From NCBI GenBank assembly GCA_012840075.1, contig DUMC01000135.1, forward strand, positions 1 to 64,000: DNA of 64,000 bases. The letters are read 5' to 3'. Both the position numbers and the translations under genes were made by a program. This document shows, piece after piece, positions 26,937 to 34,664 of the stretch (its first letter is position 1; every line of letters starts with the position of its first letter). Source of the stretch: Clostridiaceae bacterium (GTDB taxonomy: Bacteria > Bacillota > Clostridia > Acetivibrionales > DUMC01). The notes beneath the pieces were generated by a model. That model ran no database searches, was not told the origin of the DNA, and saw nothing but the letters and a program-made list of their open reading frames with translations.

Positions 26937-27007
26937 AAATAAAATATGCATCTTTGTATCATATTAAAAAAGCATATATCATATTAAAAAAGCATACATC
27001 ATATTAA
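26927..27007 (+). repeat. tandem copies of the M23 gene's stop region
   Basis: ATCATATTAA, which contains the last codons and TAA stop of the M23 gene (26927-26936), recurs at 26958-26967, 26978-26987 and 26998-27007. The last three are exactly 20 bases apart, with AAAAAGCATA-type spacers. Confidence 0.8.
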
Positions 27008-27131
27008 GAATATAAGAAAATATAAAACAATATTAGATGATATTATTGTTCCAAATATCATAATATTTAAAAATTCAAAACATAAAATTTATAAAAAACA
27101 TAAAATTTATAAATTGTTGGAGGAGATATTT

Positions 27132-28379
27132 TTGCAAAAAAAAAGTACACTTATATTAAGCATAATAATCATCATAATTACTACATCGGTAATTACATTT
27201 TCAATTTCAGCAGTGTTTTTCTTGGGACCTGCGTTTAATAACAAATATCAAATATTGTTCGACCAGGAAAGCGTTAATTACGAAAATATAAAAAAGTTCA
27301 ACCAAGTAAGAAATGCCTTAAAAACTTATTATTATGAAGAAGTGGACGAGAACGTTCTTTTGGAAGGCGCTATAGCCGGCATGGCTGCTTCTCTCAAAGA
27401 CCCTTACACAGTTTACTATACTAAAGAGCAAATGGAAAAAATTATGGAAATGCCTAAAAGAACCGAAGAAACTTATGTTGGGATAGGTGTTTCAATAATT
27501 ACCGATGAAAACGGCCTCGTTACGGTTGTTGAACCATTCTATGGCTCGCCTGCATATGAAGCCGGTATAAAACAGGGAGATAAAATTATAGCTGTTAACG
27601 ATGAAGACGTGACTACTTTAAAGGATGAAACAGCTATAGTTAATATGATAAAAGGTCCTGAAAATACAACTGTTAAAATCACGGTATTCAGACCTTCCGA
27701 AGGAAGATCAATAGAATTTGAACTTGTACGGAAAAAAATTACCTACCTATACAACTTGCGAAGTGAAATCTTAGACGGAAACATCGGTTATATAAGAATT
27801 ATTTCCTTTTTGGATGATAAAATAGACCAGGAATTTAAAGAGCAATTGAATAACTTTCTAAAGCAAAATATTAAAGGATTAATAATTGATGTAAGAGATA
27901 ACCCAGGCGGATACTACCATAAAGTAATTAAAATAGCAGACAGGCTGCTGCCTGATGGTAATGTAATTGTATATACGGAAGACAGAAATAAAAAAGTAGA
28001 TAAAGAATACGCTTCCGACGGTGCTGAGCTAAATATCCCTCTTGCCATACTTGTTAACGAGAACAGTGCCAGTGCTTCGGAAATATTAGCCGGTGCAATA
28101 AAAGATCACAAAAAGGGAGCAATTATAGGTATGAAAACTTTTGGTAAAGGACTTGTTCAGGATCTAAAAACCTTAGATGACGGTTCAGGAATAAAAATTA
28201 CTGTTTCCAGATATTTTACCCCATCTGGCGTATGCATTCACGGAACCGGAGTAGAACCTGATATTGAAGTAAAACTTGATGAAAAATATAATTATACTCC
28301 TATATCCCAAATTCCCAAAGATGATGATGCTCAGTTACAGAAAGCCATCGAGGTAATAAACCGTTTAGCTGGGCAATGA
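27132..28379 (+). CDS. S41-family C-terminal processing protease
   Basis: A 415-residue membrane-anchored serine protease of the CtpA/CtpB type. One N-terminal TM (about residues 8-30), a PDZ domain (~100-185, YVGIGVSIITDENGLV and GSPAYEAGIKQGDKI) and the S41 domain with catalytic Ser in NENSASASE and Lys in GMKTFGKGLVQD. GGAGGAG at 27119-27125 precedes a TTG at 27132, which I take as start over the frame opening at 27114. It follows ftsEX-M23; in spore formers such proteases process sporulation signalling or cell-wall proteins, but the target is not known here. Confidence 0.93.
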   Translation: MQKKSTLILSIIIIIITTSVITFSISAVFFLGPAFNNKYQILFDQESVNYENIKKFNQVRNALKTYYYEEVDENVLLEGAIAGMAASLKDPYTVYYTKEQMEKIMEMPKRTEETYVGIGVSIITDENGLVTVVEPFYGSPAYEAGIKQGDKIIAVNDEDVTTLKDETAIVNMIKGPENTTVKITVFRPSEGRSIEFELVRKKITYLYNLRSEILDGNIGYIRIISFLDDKIDQEFKEQLNNFLKQNIKGLIIDVRDNPGGYYHKVIKIADRLLPDGNVIVYTEDRNKKVDKEYASDGAELNIPLAILVNENSASASEILAGAIKDHKKGAIIGMKTFGKGLVQDLKTLDDGSGIKITVSRYFTPSGVCIHGTGVEPDIEVKLDEKYNYTPISQIPKDDDAQLQKAIEVINRLAGQ

Positions 28380-28425
28380 ATAAAAATCCAAAAACTTCAC
28401 ATACTACTTTGGGAGGTGGAAGAAG

Positions 28426-28608
28426 ATGGCGGAGGATAAAAACATGAAGCTCAAGTACGAAATCGCAGAAGAACTAGGGTTGTTGGAAAAAGTAATAAAA
28501 AATGGATGGAAAAGCTTATCAGCTAAGGAGACGGGACGGATAGGAGGGCTTATTACAAAAAGGAAGAAAATGCTCAGCACGGAAAAGGAGAATAATTCTA
28601 AACATTAA
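28426..28608 (+). CDS. small acid-soluble spore protein, alpha/beta type
   Basis: A 60-residue protein with the alpha/beta SASP pattern: KYEIAEELGLLEKV, then GWKSLSAKETGRIGGLITKRKK, which is the conserved DNA-binding segment. Such proteins coat and protect spore DNA and are made in the forespore. The sequence is closest in style to the SspF-like short forms. GGGAGGTG lies 7 bases before the ATG. It shows that the organism forms spores. It is 46 bases after the S41 protease gene, but a separate forespore promoter would be expected; I could not identify one with confidence. Confidence 0.93.
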   Translation: MAEDKNMKLKYEIAEELGLLEKVIKNGWKSLSAKETGRIGGLITKRKKMLSTEKENNSKH

Positions 28609-28858
28609 TAAAAATCTTCAATTTTTATATTGGACTCTTTTTTATGCTATAAAACTTTTCTGCTAAAAAACTTACACTTTAAAGCTTTATGCCATAAAAC
28701 TTATGCCATAAAACTGTGATACTGCTTTAAGTCCCTTATATGTTGGGACTACCCTTATATATAATTCTAGGTGTGCACTATATCCTATGGATTTATGCAC
28801 ACTATTATTTTTATGAACGCTAATATTTTTATTGTATGGATGGGGGTATTATTGATTT

Positions 28859-29617
28859 ATGTATGCTGATTTTGCATATGTGTATGATAAATTGATGTAT
28901 GACATAAACTACCGGCAATGGGCTGATTATATAGAAAAAATATTTGAAAAAAATAACATAAAGCCAAAAATACTAGTCGACCTTGGTTGCGGAACAGGAA
29001 GTTTTTGTATAGAGATGTGCCTCAGAGGTTATGATATGATCGGCATAGATATATCGGAAGATATGCTCTCTTGTGCCCTAACAAAGGCAAAAAAAGCAAA
29101 CATACCAGATGAAAAGCTATTACTATTAAACCAGGATATGACTGAATTTGAGCTTTATGGCTCAGCAGATGCAATTGTATCACTTATGGACAGTATTAAT
29201 TATATTATAAGCATAAAAAAGCTTAAAAGATTATTTAAGCTTGTTATGAACTATTTAAATGACGGCGGTTTGTTCATATTCGATATAAATACAATATACA
29301 AATTTGAAAATATTTTAAATAATAATACCTTTCATTATATTGATGATGACATTGCCTATATATGGGAAAATAATTACAAAAAGAAAAACAAAATCTGCCA
29401 ATTTGATATTACTTTCTTTGTAAAAGAAGGAGAACTTTTCAGAAGATTTGATGAAATTCACTATGAACGGGCTTATTCTATTGAGGAACTTACTTCAATT
29501 GCCTTAGAATCCGGGTTGAAAGTGGAAGGCATATATGATTCTTTATCTTTTAATGAACCTAATGATAAAAGCGAAAGAATCTTTTTCGTTCTGAAAAAAC
29601 TCGGGCATTTATCTTAA
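28859..29617 (+). CDS. class I SAM-dependent methyltransferase
   Basis: A 252-residue methyltransferase. MYADFAYVYDKLMYDINYRQW at the N-terminus is typical of a Firmicute group often annotated as generic methyltransferase; the SAM-binding motif is ILVDLGCGTGSF (residues ~40-51), followed by GIDISEDML and NQDMTEF. No target can be assigned. A GGGGG lies about 12 bases before ATG 28859. After the stop, TTTATAATCTATA is repeated and the 29618-29830 DNA is AT-rich. A 7-bp inverted repeat (28771-28777 with 28796-28802) lies upstream. Confidence 0.86.
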   Translation: MYADFAYVYDKLMYDINYRQWADYIEKIFEKNNIKPKILVDLGCGTGSFCIEMCLRGYDMIGIDISEDMLSCALTKAKKANIPDEKLLLLNQDMTEFELYGSADAIVSLMDSINYIISIKKLKRLFKLVMNYLNDGGLFIFDINTIYKFENILNNNTFHYIDDDIAYIWENNYKKKNKICQFDITFFVKEGELFRRFDEIHYERAYSIEELTSIALESGLKVEGIYDSLSFNEPNDKSERIFFVLKKLGHLS

Positions 29618-29832
29618 TTTATAATCTATAGTTTATAATCTATATTTATAATTTATTATAACATTTAAATAATAAATTTATTAAAAAAGGCATTAATAAT
29701 AAATTTATTAAATAATAACAAAATTTTCAAATTCAGTATGAAATCTAAATGAAACCTAAGCACTGTATTATCAGCACCCTCGGTAATATTTCCTTTATTC
29801 TAAATAAATGTACACTTTTTCATTTTATTAAG

Positions 29833-29862
29833 TTGACATTATAGCGAATAATATGATAAACT
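29833..29862 (+). promoter_or_regulatory. candidate cold-shock gene promoter
   Basis: A perfect TTGACA (29833-29838) with an 18-base spacer to TAAACT (29857-29862) lies about 165 bases before the cold-shock start, leaving a long 5' leader as is common for csp genes. The -10 match is only four of six. Confidence 0.4.
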
Positions 29863-29888
29863 AAGTTAAGCTTGTTAATTACTTTATT

Positions 29889-29973
29889 AAGACCTGTCAG
29901 TGCCTAAAGACCTGTCAGTGTTTTTAAGCCTGTCATCGGTTGAAAAACTGCCGGTTCTTAAAGACCTGTCGGT
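29889..29973 (+). repeat. four AAGACCTGTCAGTG repeats in the cold-shock leader
   Basis: AAGACCTGTCAGTG occurs at 29889-29902 and 29907-29920, with variants at 29926-29935 (AAGCCTGTCA) and 29961-29973 (AAGACCTGTCGGT). They lie in the presumed 5' leader of the cold-shock gene. Confidence 0.7.
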
Positions 29974-30026
29974 ACTTAATAAATTCGTTAACCAGCGGAA
30001 AGTTTTATTTCAGGAGGATTGTTAGA

Positions 30027-30227
30027 ATGGAAAGAGGAAGAGTAAAATGGTTTAGTGCTGAAAAAGGTTTTGGGTTTATTGAAAGGGAAAACGGAAAGGA
30101 CGTTTTCGTTCATTTTTCAGCAATAAACATGGATGGATTCAAAACTTTGCAAGAAGGCGAAGAAGTTGAGTTTGAAGTTGTAGAAGGAGCAAAAGGACCT
30201 CAAGCAGCTAATGTTCAAAAAATCTAA
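30027..30227 (+). CDS. cold shock protein
   Basis: A 66-residue single-domain cold-shock protein that binds single-stranded nucleic acid. RNP1 KGFGFIE (residues ~13-19) and RNP2 VFVHFSAI (~27-34) are intact and GPQAANV is the usual C-terminal strand. The frame is open from 29940, but CAGGAGG precedes ATG 30027, and the upstream part is made of leader repeats. Followed by a strong terminator. The long repeat-bearing leader could be involved in temperature-dependent expression; that is inference. Confidence 0.97.
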   Translation: MERGRVKWFSAEKGFGFIERENGKDVFVHFSAINMDGFKTLQEGEEVEFEVVEGAKGPQAANVQKI

Positions 30228-30274
30228 TCTATCAACTGTCAAACTTTATATATTAGTAATGATTTAGGCCATCC

Positions 30275-30309
30275 AACCCCGATATAGAAATATCTGTACC
30301 GGGGTTTTT
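30275..30309 (+). terminator. intrinsic terminator after the cold-shock gene
   Basis: AACCCCG (30275-30281) pairs with CGGGGTT (30300-30306), with an inner GATAT/ATATC pairing, followed by TTTTTG. Confidence 0.85.
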
Positions 30310-30340
30310 GTATAGAATAGGCCTTTATTAGTGATCGATC

Positions 30341-30883
30341 TTAAAATTTGTCTTTTAAAATGCGGCTCAAAGGTTTATAAACTAGAAGTGTAACCACTGA
30401 GTTGATTATTGCTTTCAATAGATTAAAAGGTACTATTATTGTCAATATTCCGGCTTTTACAGTTTCTAAAGGTACACCAAACATCGGTGTGAAGATTAAA
30501 TTTGCAGGTATCATTATTACAGTCATTGTTATAGTTCCCGCAATGAGAGATATGATTGCCCCTTTATACGTGTGTATCTTCTTATATATTAACGATGCCA
30601 CTATAACAAATGATCCGGTTGCAATAACATGCATAACAAAGCCTATCCAACCGCTGGAAGCGCTTACTGTGATAGCTTGAATAAAAGATACTATAACGGT
30701 TATAATCAAACCTGCAATAGGTCCGTACATAAATCCGCCGATAAATACCGGTATATCTGCAGGATCATATTCCATGTACGGTGCAGAAGGTATAAGCGGA
30801 AATCTAAGCAATATCATCAATACTATAGCCAAAGCAGACAACACGGCAATTTTAACTAATTTGTTAATATCATACTTCATCAA
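30341..30883 (-). CDS. ribU: riboflavin ECF transporter substrate-binding subunit
   Basis: A 180-residue membrane protein with about six TM segments, an S component of an energy-coupling factor transporter. The N-terminal SALAIVLMILLRFPLIP and the YDPADIPVFIGGF motif are typical of RibU. An FMN riboswitch in its leader (31201-31323) with a terminator gives strong independent support that it imports riboflavin under FMN control. The ECF energising module is not in the window and is presumably shared from elsewhere. The ATG at 30883 has GGGAGTGG upstream. Confidence 0.94.
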   Translation of the reverse strand: MMKYDINKLVKIAVLSALAIVLMILLRFPLIPSAPYMEYDPADIPVFIGGFMYGPIAGLIITVIVSFIQAITVSASSGWIGFVMHVIATGSFVIVASLIYKKIHTYKGAIISLIAGTITMTVIMIPANLIFTPMFGVPLETVKAGILTIIVPFNLLKAIINSVVTLLVYKPLSRILKDKF

Positions 30884-31033
30884 AAAACCACTCCCTTTAC
30901 TAAAAAAATTAAATTAAAGTAAATTGCATTTTAAAGTAAATTCATTATCAAAAAAATTGTCGCAGAAATCAAAAATTGAAAATTTTAGCATAAATTAAAC
31001 TCAAAAATTCAAAATCAAAAAAATCAAAAGGCA

Positions 31034-31062
31034 ATAAAAAATCCCTGAAAATCTTCAGGGAT
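31034..31062 (-). terminator. riboswitch-controlled terminator in the ribU leader
   Basis: An 8-bp stem TCCCTGAA/TTCAGGGA (31042-31049 with 31054-31061) is followed on the minus strand by TTTTTTATTG. Its CCCTGAAGAT arm repeats the P1 sequence of the aptamer, as expected for a switch with mutually exclusive structures. Confidence 0.85.
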
Positions 31063-31200
31063 TCATTTTCACATTAACATACGTGTTATTACAAGACGCT
31101 AAACGGTAAGTTTAGTAAATTTATCTTACCAATTTATTTTTATTAAGCTATTCTATAGCTGCTCCTAGTTTATTGCGTCTTGCCGCATAACCAATATGAA

Positions 31201-31323
31201 TCTTCTTTCATCCAGACTTTCACTGTCGGCTCCGGAATCTCACCGGATCAGCTTTCGCGCGCGGGCTAACGGACACACATCCGCATTACCGCCGGTCTGG
31301 GAATTTCACCCTGCCCTGAAGAT
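31201..31323 (-). ncRNA. FMN riboswitch (RFN element)
   Basis: Read on the minus strand the leader contains the conserved FMN-aptamer blocks in order: CTTCAGGGCAGGGTGAAATT, CCGGCGGTAAT, AGCCCGCGCGCG, CCGGTGAGATTCCGGAGCC, GACAGT and AGTCTGGATGAAAGAAGA. The P1 stem is formed by ATCTTC and GAAGAT. Downstream a terminator (31034-31062) suggests transcription attenuation of ribU when FMN is high. Between them, a long-range pair (31093-31099 with 31175-31181) could be part of the expression platform. Confidence 0.95.
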
Positions 31324-31393
31324 TTTTTTTAATTTATTAAATTATTATTTTATATTTTATAAGATTCATTCATAATTTAACTCATATAAAAGA

Positions 31394-31422
31394 ATATTAA
31401 CACAAATAATACCAGCCGTCAA
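31394..31422 (-). promoter_or_regulatory. promoter of the ribU/FMN-riboswitch transcript
   Basis: On the minus strand TTGACG (31422-31417), a 17-base spacer and TGT-TAATAT (extended -10, core at 31399-31394) lie about 65 bases before the aptamer. Motif-based inference. Confidence 0.55.
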
Positions 31423-31476
31423 TAGCCCTGGAAATCTTTTTTCATCGTCTTTTTTACTTCATTTTTTCTTTTTGCC

Positions 31477-32433
31477 TTATTTTTTCTTCATCTTAATTGC
31501 CTCTTTTGCCTTTTCAACAATATTTTCAGCAGTAAGGCCATATTCCTTCATAAGGGGTGCCGGTTTACCTGACTTGCCAAATCTATCTCTAATGGCAACT
31601 ATCTTTACAGGTACAGGATAATTCTGGCAAACCACCTCGCAAACCGCACTTCCTAAACCACCATACATATTATGTTCTTCAGCCGTGACAATAGCTCCTG
31701 TTTCTTCGGCTGCTTTGATAATAATCTCTTGATCTATGGGTTTAATTGTATGGATATCGATAACTCTCGCACTAATTCCTTCTTTAGCAAGCAAGTCTTT
31801 GGCTGCAATTGCTTCATGAACCATTAATCCTGTTGCAATTATGGCTACATCCGAACCGTCAGATACGGTAATACCTTTTCCCCATTCAAATTTATAAGTA
31901 GCTTCATCGTAAATAACCGGTATAGCAAGACGTCCAAGCCTTAGGTATACAGGTCCTTCGTATTCGATGGCTGCTTTTACGGCATGCCTTGTTTCAACTG
32001 CGTCAGCCGGACATATTACCGTCATATTAGGCATAGATCTCATGATTCCAATATCTTCCACCGCTTGATGGGAAGCTCCGTCCTCTCCTACAGAAATTCC
32101 GGCATGCGTAGCTCCTATTTTCACATTTAACCTCGGATAGCAAATTGAATTTCTAATCTGCTCACACGCTCTTTCTGCTGCAAAAATTGCAAAACTACTT
32201 GCAAAAACTATCTTACCGCAAGTTGCTAACCCTGCCGCTACCGCCATCATGTTTCCTTCGGCTATTCCCATATTAAAAAATCTCTCCGGATATTTCTTTT
32301 TAAATGTATCGGTTTTTGTGGATTTTGAAAGATCTGCATCAAGCACTATTATTCTATCGTTACCACCAAATTCAGCTAATGCGCTCCCATACGCTTCCCT
32401 TGTTGCTATTTTCTTAACAGCGTTATCTGCCAT
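31477..32433 (-). CDS. transketolase, C-terminal subunit
   Basis: A 318-residue protein with the pyrimidine-binding and C-terminal domains of transketolase, the partner of the N-terminal subunit encoded just upstream. GIAEGNMMAVAAGLA carries the catalytic Glu, and HAGISVGEDGASHQAVED is the hallmark loop. The two-gene split form is common in Clostridia. It transfers two-carbon units between sugar phosphates in the pentose phosphate pathway. The frame opens at 32469, but GGAGGTG precedes ATG 32433, just after the stop of the upstream subunit (stop 32435-32437), so the two are translationally coupled. Confidence 0.95.
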   Translation of the reverse strand: MADNAVKKIATREAYGSALAEFGGNDRIIVLDADLSKSTKTDTFKKKYPERFFNMGIAEGNMMAVAAGLATCGKIVFASSFAIFAAERACEQIRNSICYPRLNVKIGATHAGISVGEDGASHQAVEDIGIMRSMPNMTVICPADAVETRHAVKAAIEYEGPVYLRLGRLAIPVIYDEATYKFEWGKGITVSDGSDVAIIATGLMVHEAIAAKDLLAKEGISARVIDIHTIKPIDQEIIIKAAEETGAIVTAEEHNMYGGLGSAVCEVVCQNYPVPVKIVAIRDRFGKSGKPAPLMKEYGLTAENIVEKAKEAIKMKKK

Positions 32434-32434
32434 A

Positions 32435-33283
32435 TTACTCCACCTCCAATTTAGCAAGGTATGCATCAAGTTCCGCTATTGCCTGGTCTCTCTGCTCTTT
32501 GTTAGGTGGACTGCCATGCCATCCTGCCTGGTTCTCCATGAATGATACTCCTTTACCTTTAGTCGTTTTCGCAACTACCATTGTAGGCATTCCCTTGGTC
32601 TTCTTTGCTGTATTGATAGCATTAATTATTTGTTCGTAATCATGCCCGTCAATAATAATTACATTCCACCCAAAAGCTTTAAACTTTTCAACAACAGGCT
32701 CCGGAGACATTACTTCCGTAATTTTTCCGTCAATCTGCAAACCGTTATAATCAAGGAAAGCCGTCAGATTATCAAGCTTATAATGGGCTGCACTCATTAA
32801 AGCTTCCCAAACCTGGCCTTCCTGCAATTCTCCATCTCCAAGTAATGCATAAACTCTGTAATCTTTATTATCTATTTTCCCGGCCAGCGCCATCCCTACT
32901 GAAGCGGAAATCCCCTGTCCAAGGGACCCCGTTGACATATCAACGCCGGGTACATCTTTCATGCTTGGATGTCCTTGCAAATAACTTTCAATACTTCTGA
33001 ACTTAACAAGCTCTTCAACAGGGAAAAAGCCTCTCTCTGCCAATGTAGCGTACAGAGCAGGTGCACAATGACCTTTAGACAAGACAAACCTATCCCTGTC
33101 AGGCCAATTAGGATTTTTAGGATCTACTCTCATTTCATGAAAATAAAGGACTGTTAGTATGTCAGTACATGAAAGTGAACCTCCGGGATGTCCTGATGCT
33201 GCATGGTAAACTTCTTCAATTATATGTTTCCTTATCTTTGTAGCTACTATCCTAAACTGTTTCAATTTTTCCTTCTCTAACAT
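32435..33283 (-). CDS. transketolase, N-terminal subunit
   Basis: A 282-residue thiamine-diphosphate-binding half of transketolase. The ThDP motif is LLGDGELQEGQVWEA; HYEEVYHAASGHPGGSLS-type residues near the N-terminus (HPGGSLSCTD) and KGHCAPALYATLAERG are family markers. It forms the active site with the C-terminal subunit gene that follows at once. No promoter is assigned with confidence in the 33284-33473 gap. Confidence 0.95.
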   Translation of the reverse strand: MLEKEKLKQFRIVATKIRKHIIEEVYHAASGHPGGSLSCTDILTVLYFHEMRVDPKNPNWPDRDRFVLSKGHCAPALYATLAERGFFPVEELVKFRSIESYLQGHPSMKDVPGVDMSTGSLGQGISASVGMALAGKIDNKDYRVYALLGDGELQEGQVWEALMSAAHYKLDNLTAFLDYNGLQIDGKITEVMSPEPVVEKFKAFGWNVIIIDGHDYEQIINAINTAKKTKGMPTMVVAKTTKGKGVSFMENQAGWHGSPPNKEQRDQAIAELDAYLAKLEVE

Positions 33284-33473
33284 AAATCCGCCTCCACTTT
33301 AAATTCTTATAATAGTATACTATACAATAAATCATTAGTCTATATATGAAAGACAACTTATGGACCTTTTCCTTATATTATCCATAACAAAGAAAAAACA
33401 ATTTACACTTCCGGATTTCTATATCTGATGGTTTGAACCGTTTTGGTATTTTTATTTACATTCCGATAAAATT

Positions 33474-34418
33474 CTATTCATACGTCTTAAAACCTTCACC
33501 TAAAACCTCTCTTACGTCCGACAGAATTACAAATGCTTTCGGATCGATGCTTTTTACTATTTGCTTTAGCTGAGTTAGTTGCCCCCTACGGATTACACAA
33601 AGTAAAACGTCTCTATCCTTTCTTGTATACATTCCCTTACCTTTGAGGGATGTAACACCCCTTTCCAGTTCTTTCATTATGGCATTTGCGATCTCATCCG
33701 TTTTATCGGAAATTATATATACTGATTTCGCAAAATTTACACCTTCAACAATCGCATCAATAGTTTTTGAAGTTAAAAACAGAGTAATGATGGAGTAAAG
33801 AGCCAACAGTACACTTTTAAAGGTAACTGCAGCCAATAGAACTATGCCGCCATCTATTAACAATAAGTATTGTCCTACAGTCAGCCCGGGTACAAAATGA
33901 TTCATTATTTTTGCAGCCAAATCAGTTCCTCCGGTAGTTGCCCCTGATCTTAAAACTATACCCAAACCAATACCCATCAATACGCCTCCAAAAATTGCAT
34001 GAAGAAGTATGTCTGTGGAATAGCCGGTTGTCAGTACTGCAGCGGAAACGGAACTATCAGCAGGCAAATTAAAGCTTGTTACCAAATAATTATTGTATAT
34101 ATGTAACGATACGGAATGTGTAACATCTATTAAAAAAGATAAGAGAATGGTACTGACAAGAGTGCGTGCGATAAATCTTTTCCCAATATATTTAAATCCA
34201 ATGATAAACAACGGAACGTTTAAAATAAGCATAACTGTACCTACAGGTAAGGTTTGGTTGCTGATATAGTAAATAACGGTGGCAATTCCACTCACCCCAC
34301 CCGGTGCAATTTTATTAGGAACAATAAATATATTTATACCCAAGGCAGTTATTAATGAACCTATAAATATTAATAAATAATCTTTTACAAGTTTGTTATA
34401 ATTTATTTTTTTGACCAT
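33474..34418 (-). CDS. YitT-family membrane protein
   Basis: A 314-residue membrane protein of the YitT (DUF161 plus DUF2179) family. Five or six hydrophobic segments fill residues 10-220 (GINIFIVPNKIAPGGVSGIATV is diagnostic), and the C-terminal ~85 residues form the soluble DUF2179 domain (SDKTDEIANAIMKELERGVT). Function is unknown in the family. No ribosome-binding site precedes the ATG at 34418; instead a promoter-like TTGACA-16-CATAAT ends 6 bases before it, so the mRNA may be leaderless. It is divergent from the GT-CsaB fusion gene. Confidence 0.88.
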   Translation of the reverse strand: MVKKINYNKLVKDYLLIFIGSLITALGINIFIVPNKIAPGGVSGIATVIYYISNQTLPVGTVMLILNVPLFIIGFKYIGKRFIARTLVSTILLSFLIDVTHSVSLHIYNNYLVTSFNLPADSSVSAAVLTTGYSTDILLHAIFGGVLMGIGLGIVLRSGATTGGTDLAAKIMNHFVPGLTVGQYLLLIDGGIVLLAAVTFKSVLLALYSIITLFLTSKTIDAIVEGVNFAKSVYIISDKTDEIANAIMKELERGVTSLKGKGMYTRKDRDVLLCVIRRGQLTQLKQIVKSIDPKAFVILSDVREVLGEGFKTYE

Positions 34419-34424
34419 ACTTTA

Positions 34425-34452
34425 ATTATGCGACTTTTTTCGTGAGTGTCAA
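34425..34452 (-). promoter_or_regulatory. YitT promoter placed for a leaderless transcript
   Basis: On the minus strand perfect TTGACA (34452-34447), a 16-base spacer and CATAAT (34430-34425); the ATG begins seven bases below the last -10 base. Transcription would start at or beside the A of the start codon. Confidence 0.5.
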
Positions 34453-34459
34453 GGAGTTT

Positions 34460-34548
34460 TTGACAATATTGTGTGGGCGCATTTAATAAATATGAAAAAA
34501 TACACCCATATTGTGCTTATTGACAAAAACCCAGTCATAAAATAAAGT
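34460..34548 (+). promoter_or_regulatory. two candidate promoters for the GT-CsaB gene
   Basis: TTGACA at 34460-34465 with a 16-base spacer to TTTAAT (34482-34487), and TTGACA at 34520-34525 with a 17-base spacer to TAAAGT (34543-34548). Both point toward the fusion gene at 34665. Between them and the gene lies the GGGGACACACCTC sequence (34557-34573). Confidence 0.45.
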
Positions 34549-34556
34549 AAGGTATG

Positions 34557-34620
34557 GGGACACACCTCCTTCGAGCAAGATGTATTCCTTTAAAGGGGAG
34601 GATATATTCCTTTAGGGGAG
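34557..34620 (+). repeat. GGGGACACACCTC sequence and related GGGGAG words
   Basis: GGGGACACACCTCCTTC (34557-34573) resembles the minus-strand reading of the hairpin after argF (16184-16201). It is followed by two copies of a TATTCCTTTA-AGGGGAG-type word (34582-34600, 34605-34620). Confidence 0.5.
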
Positions 34621-34664
34621 AGGAAGAAAAAAATATTTGTATTTAAGGAGATAACGGATACGAT

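Noticed and set aside
28771-28802. GTGTGCA/TGCACAC inverted repeat as a terminator
   Set aside because: Seven base pairs with an 18-base loop and no T-run; possible operator at best.
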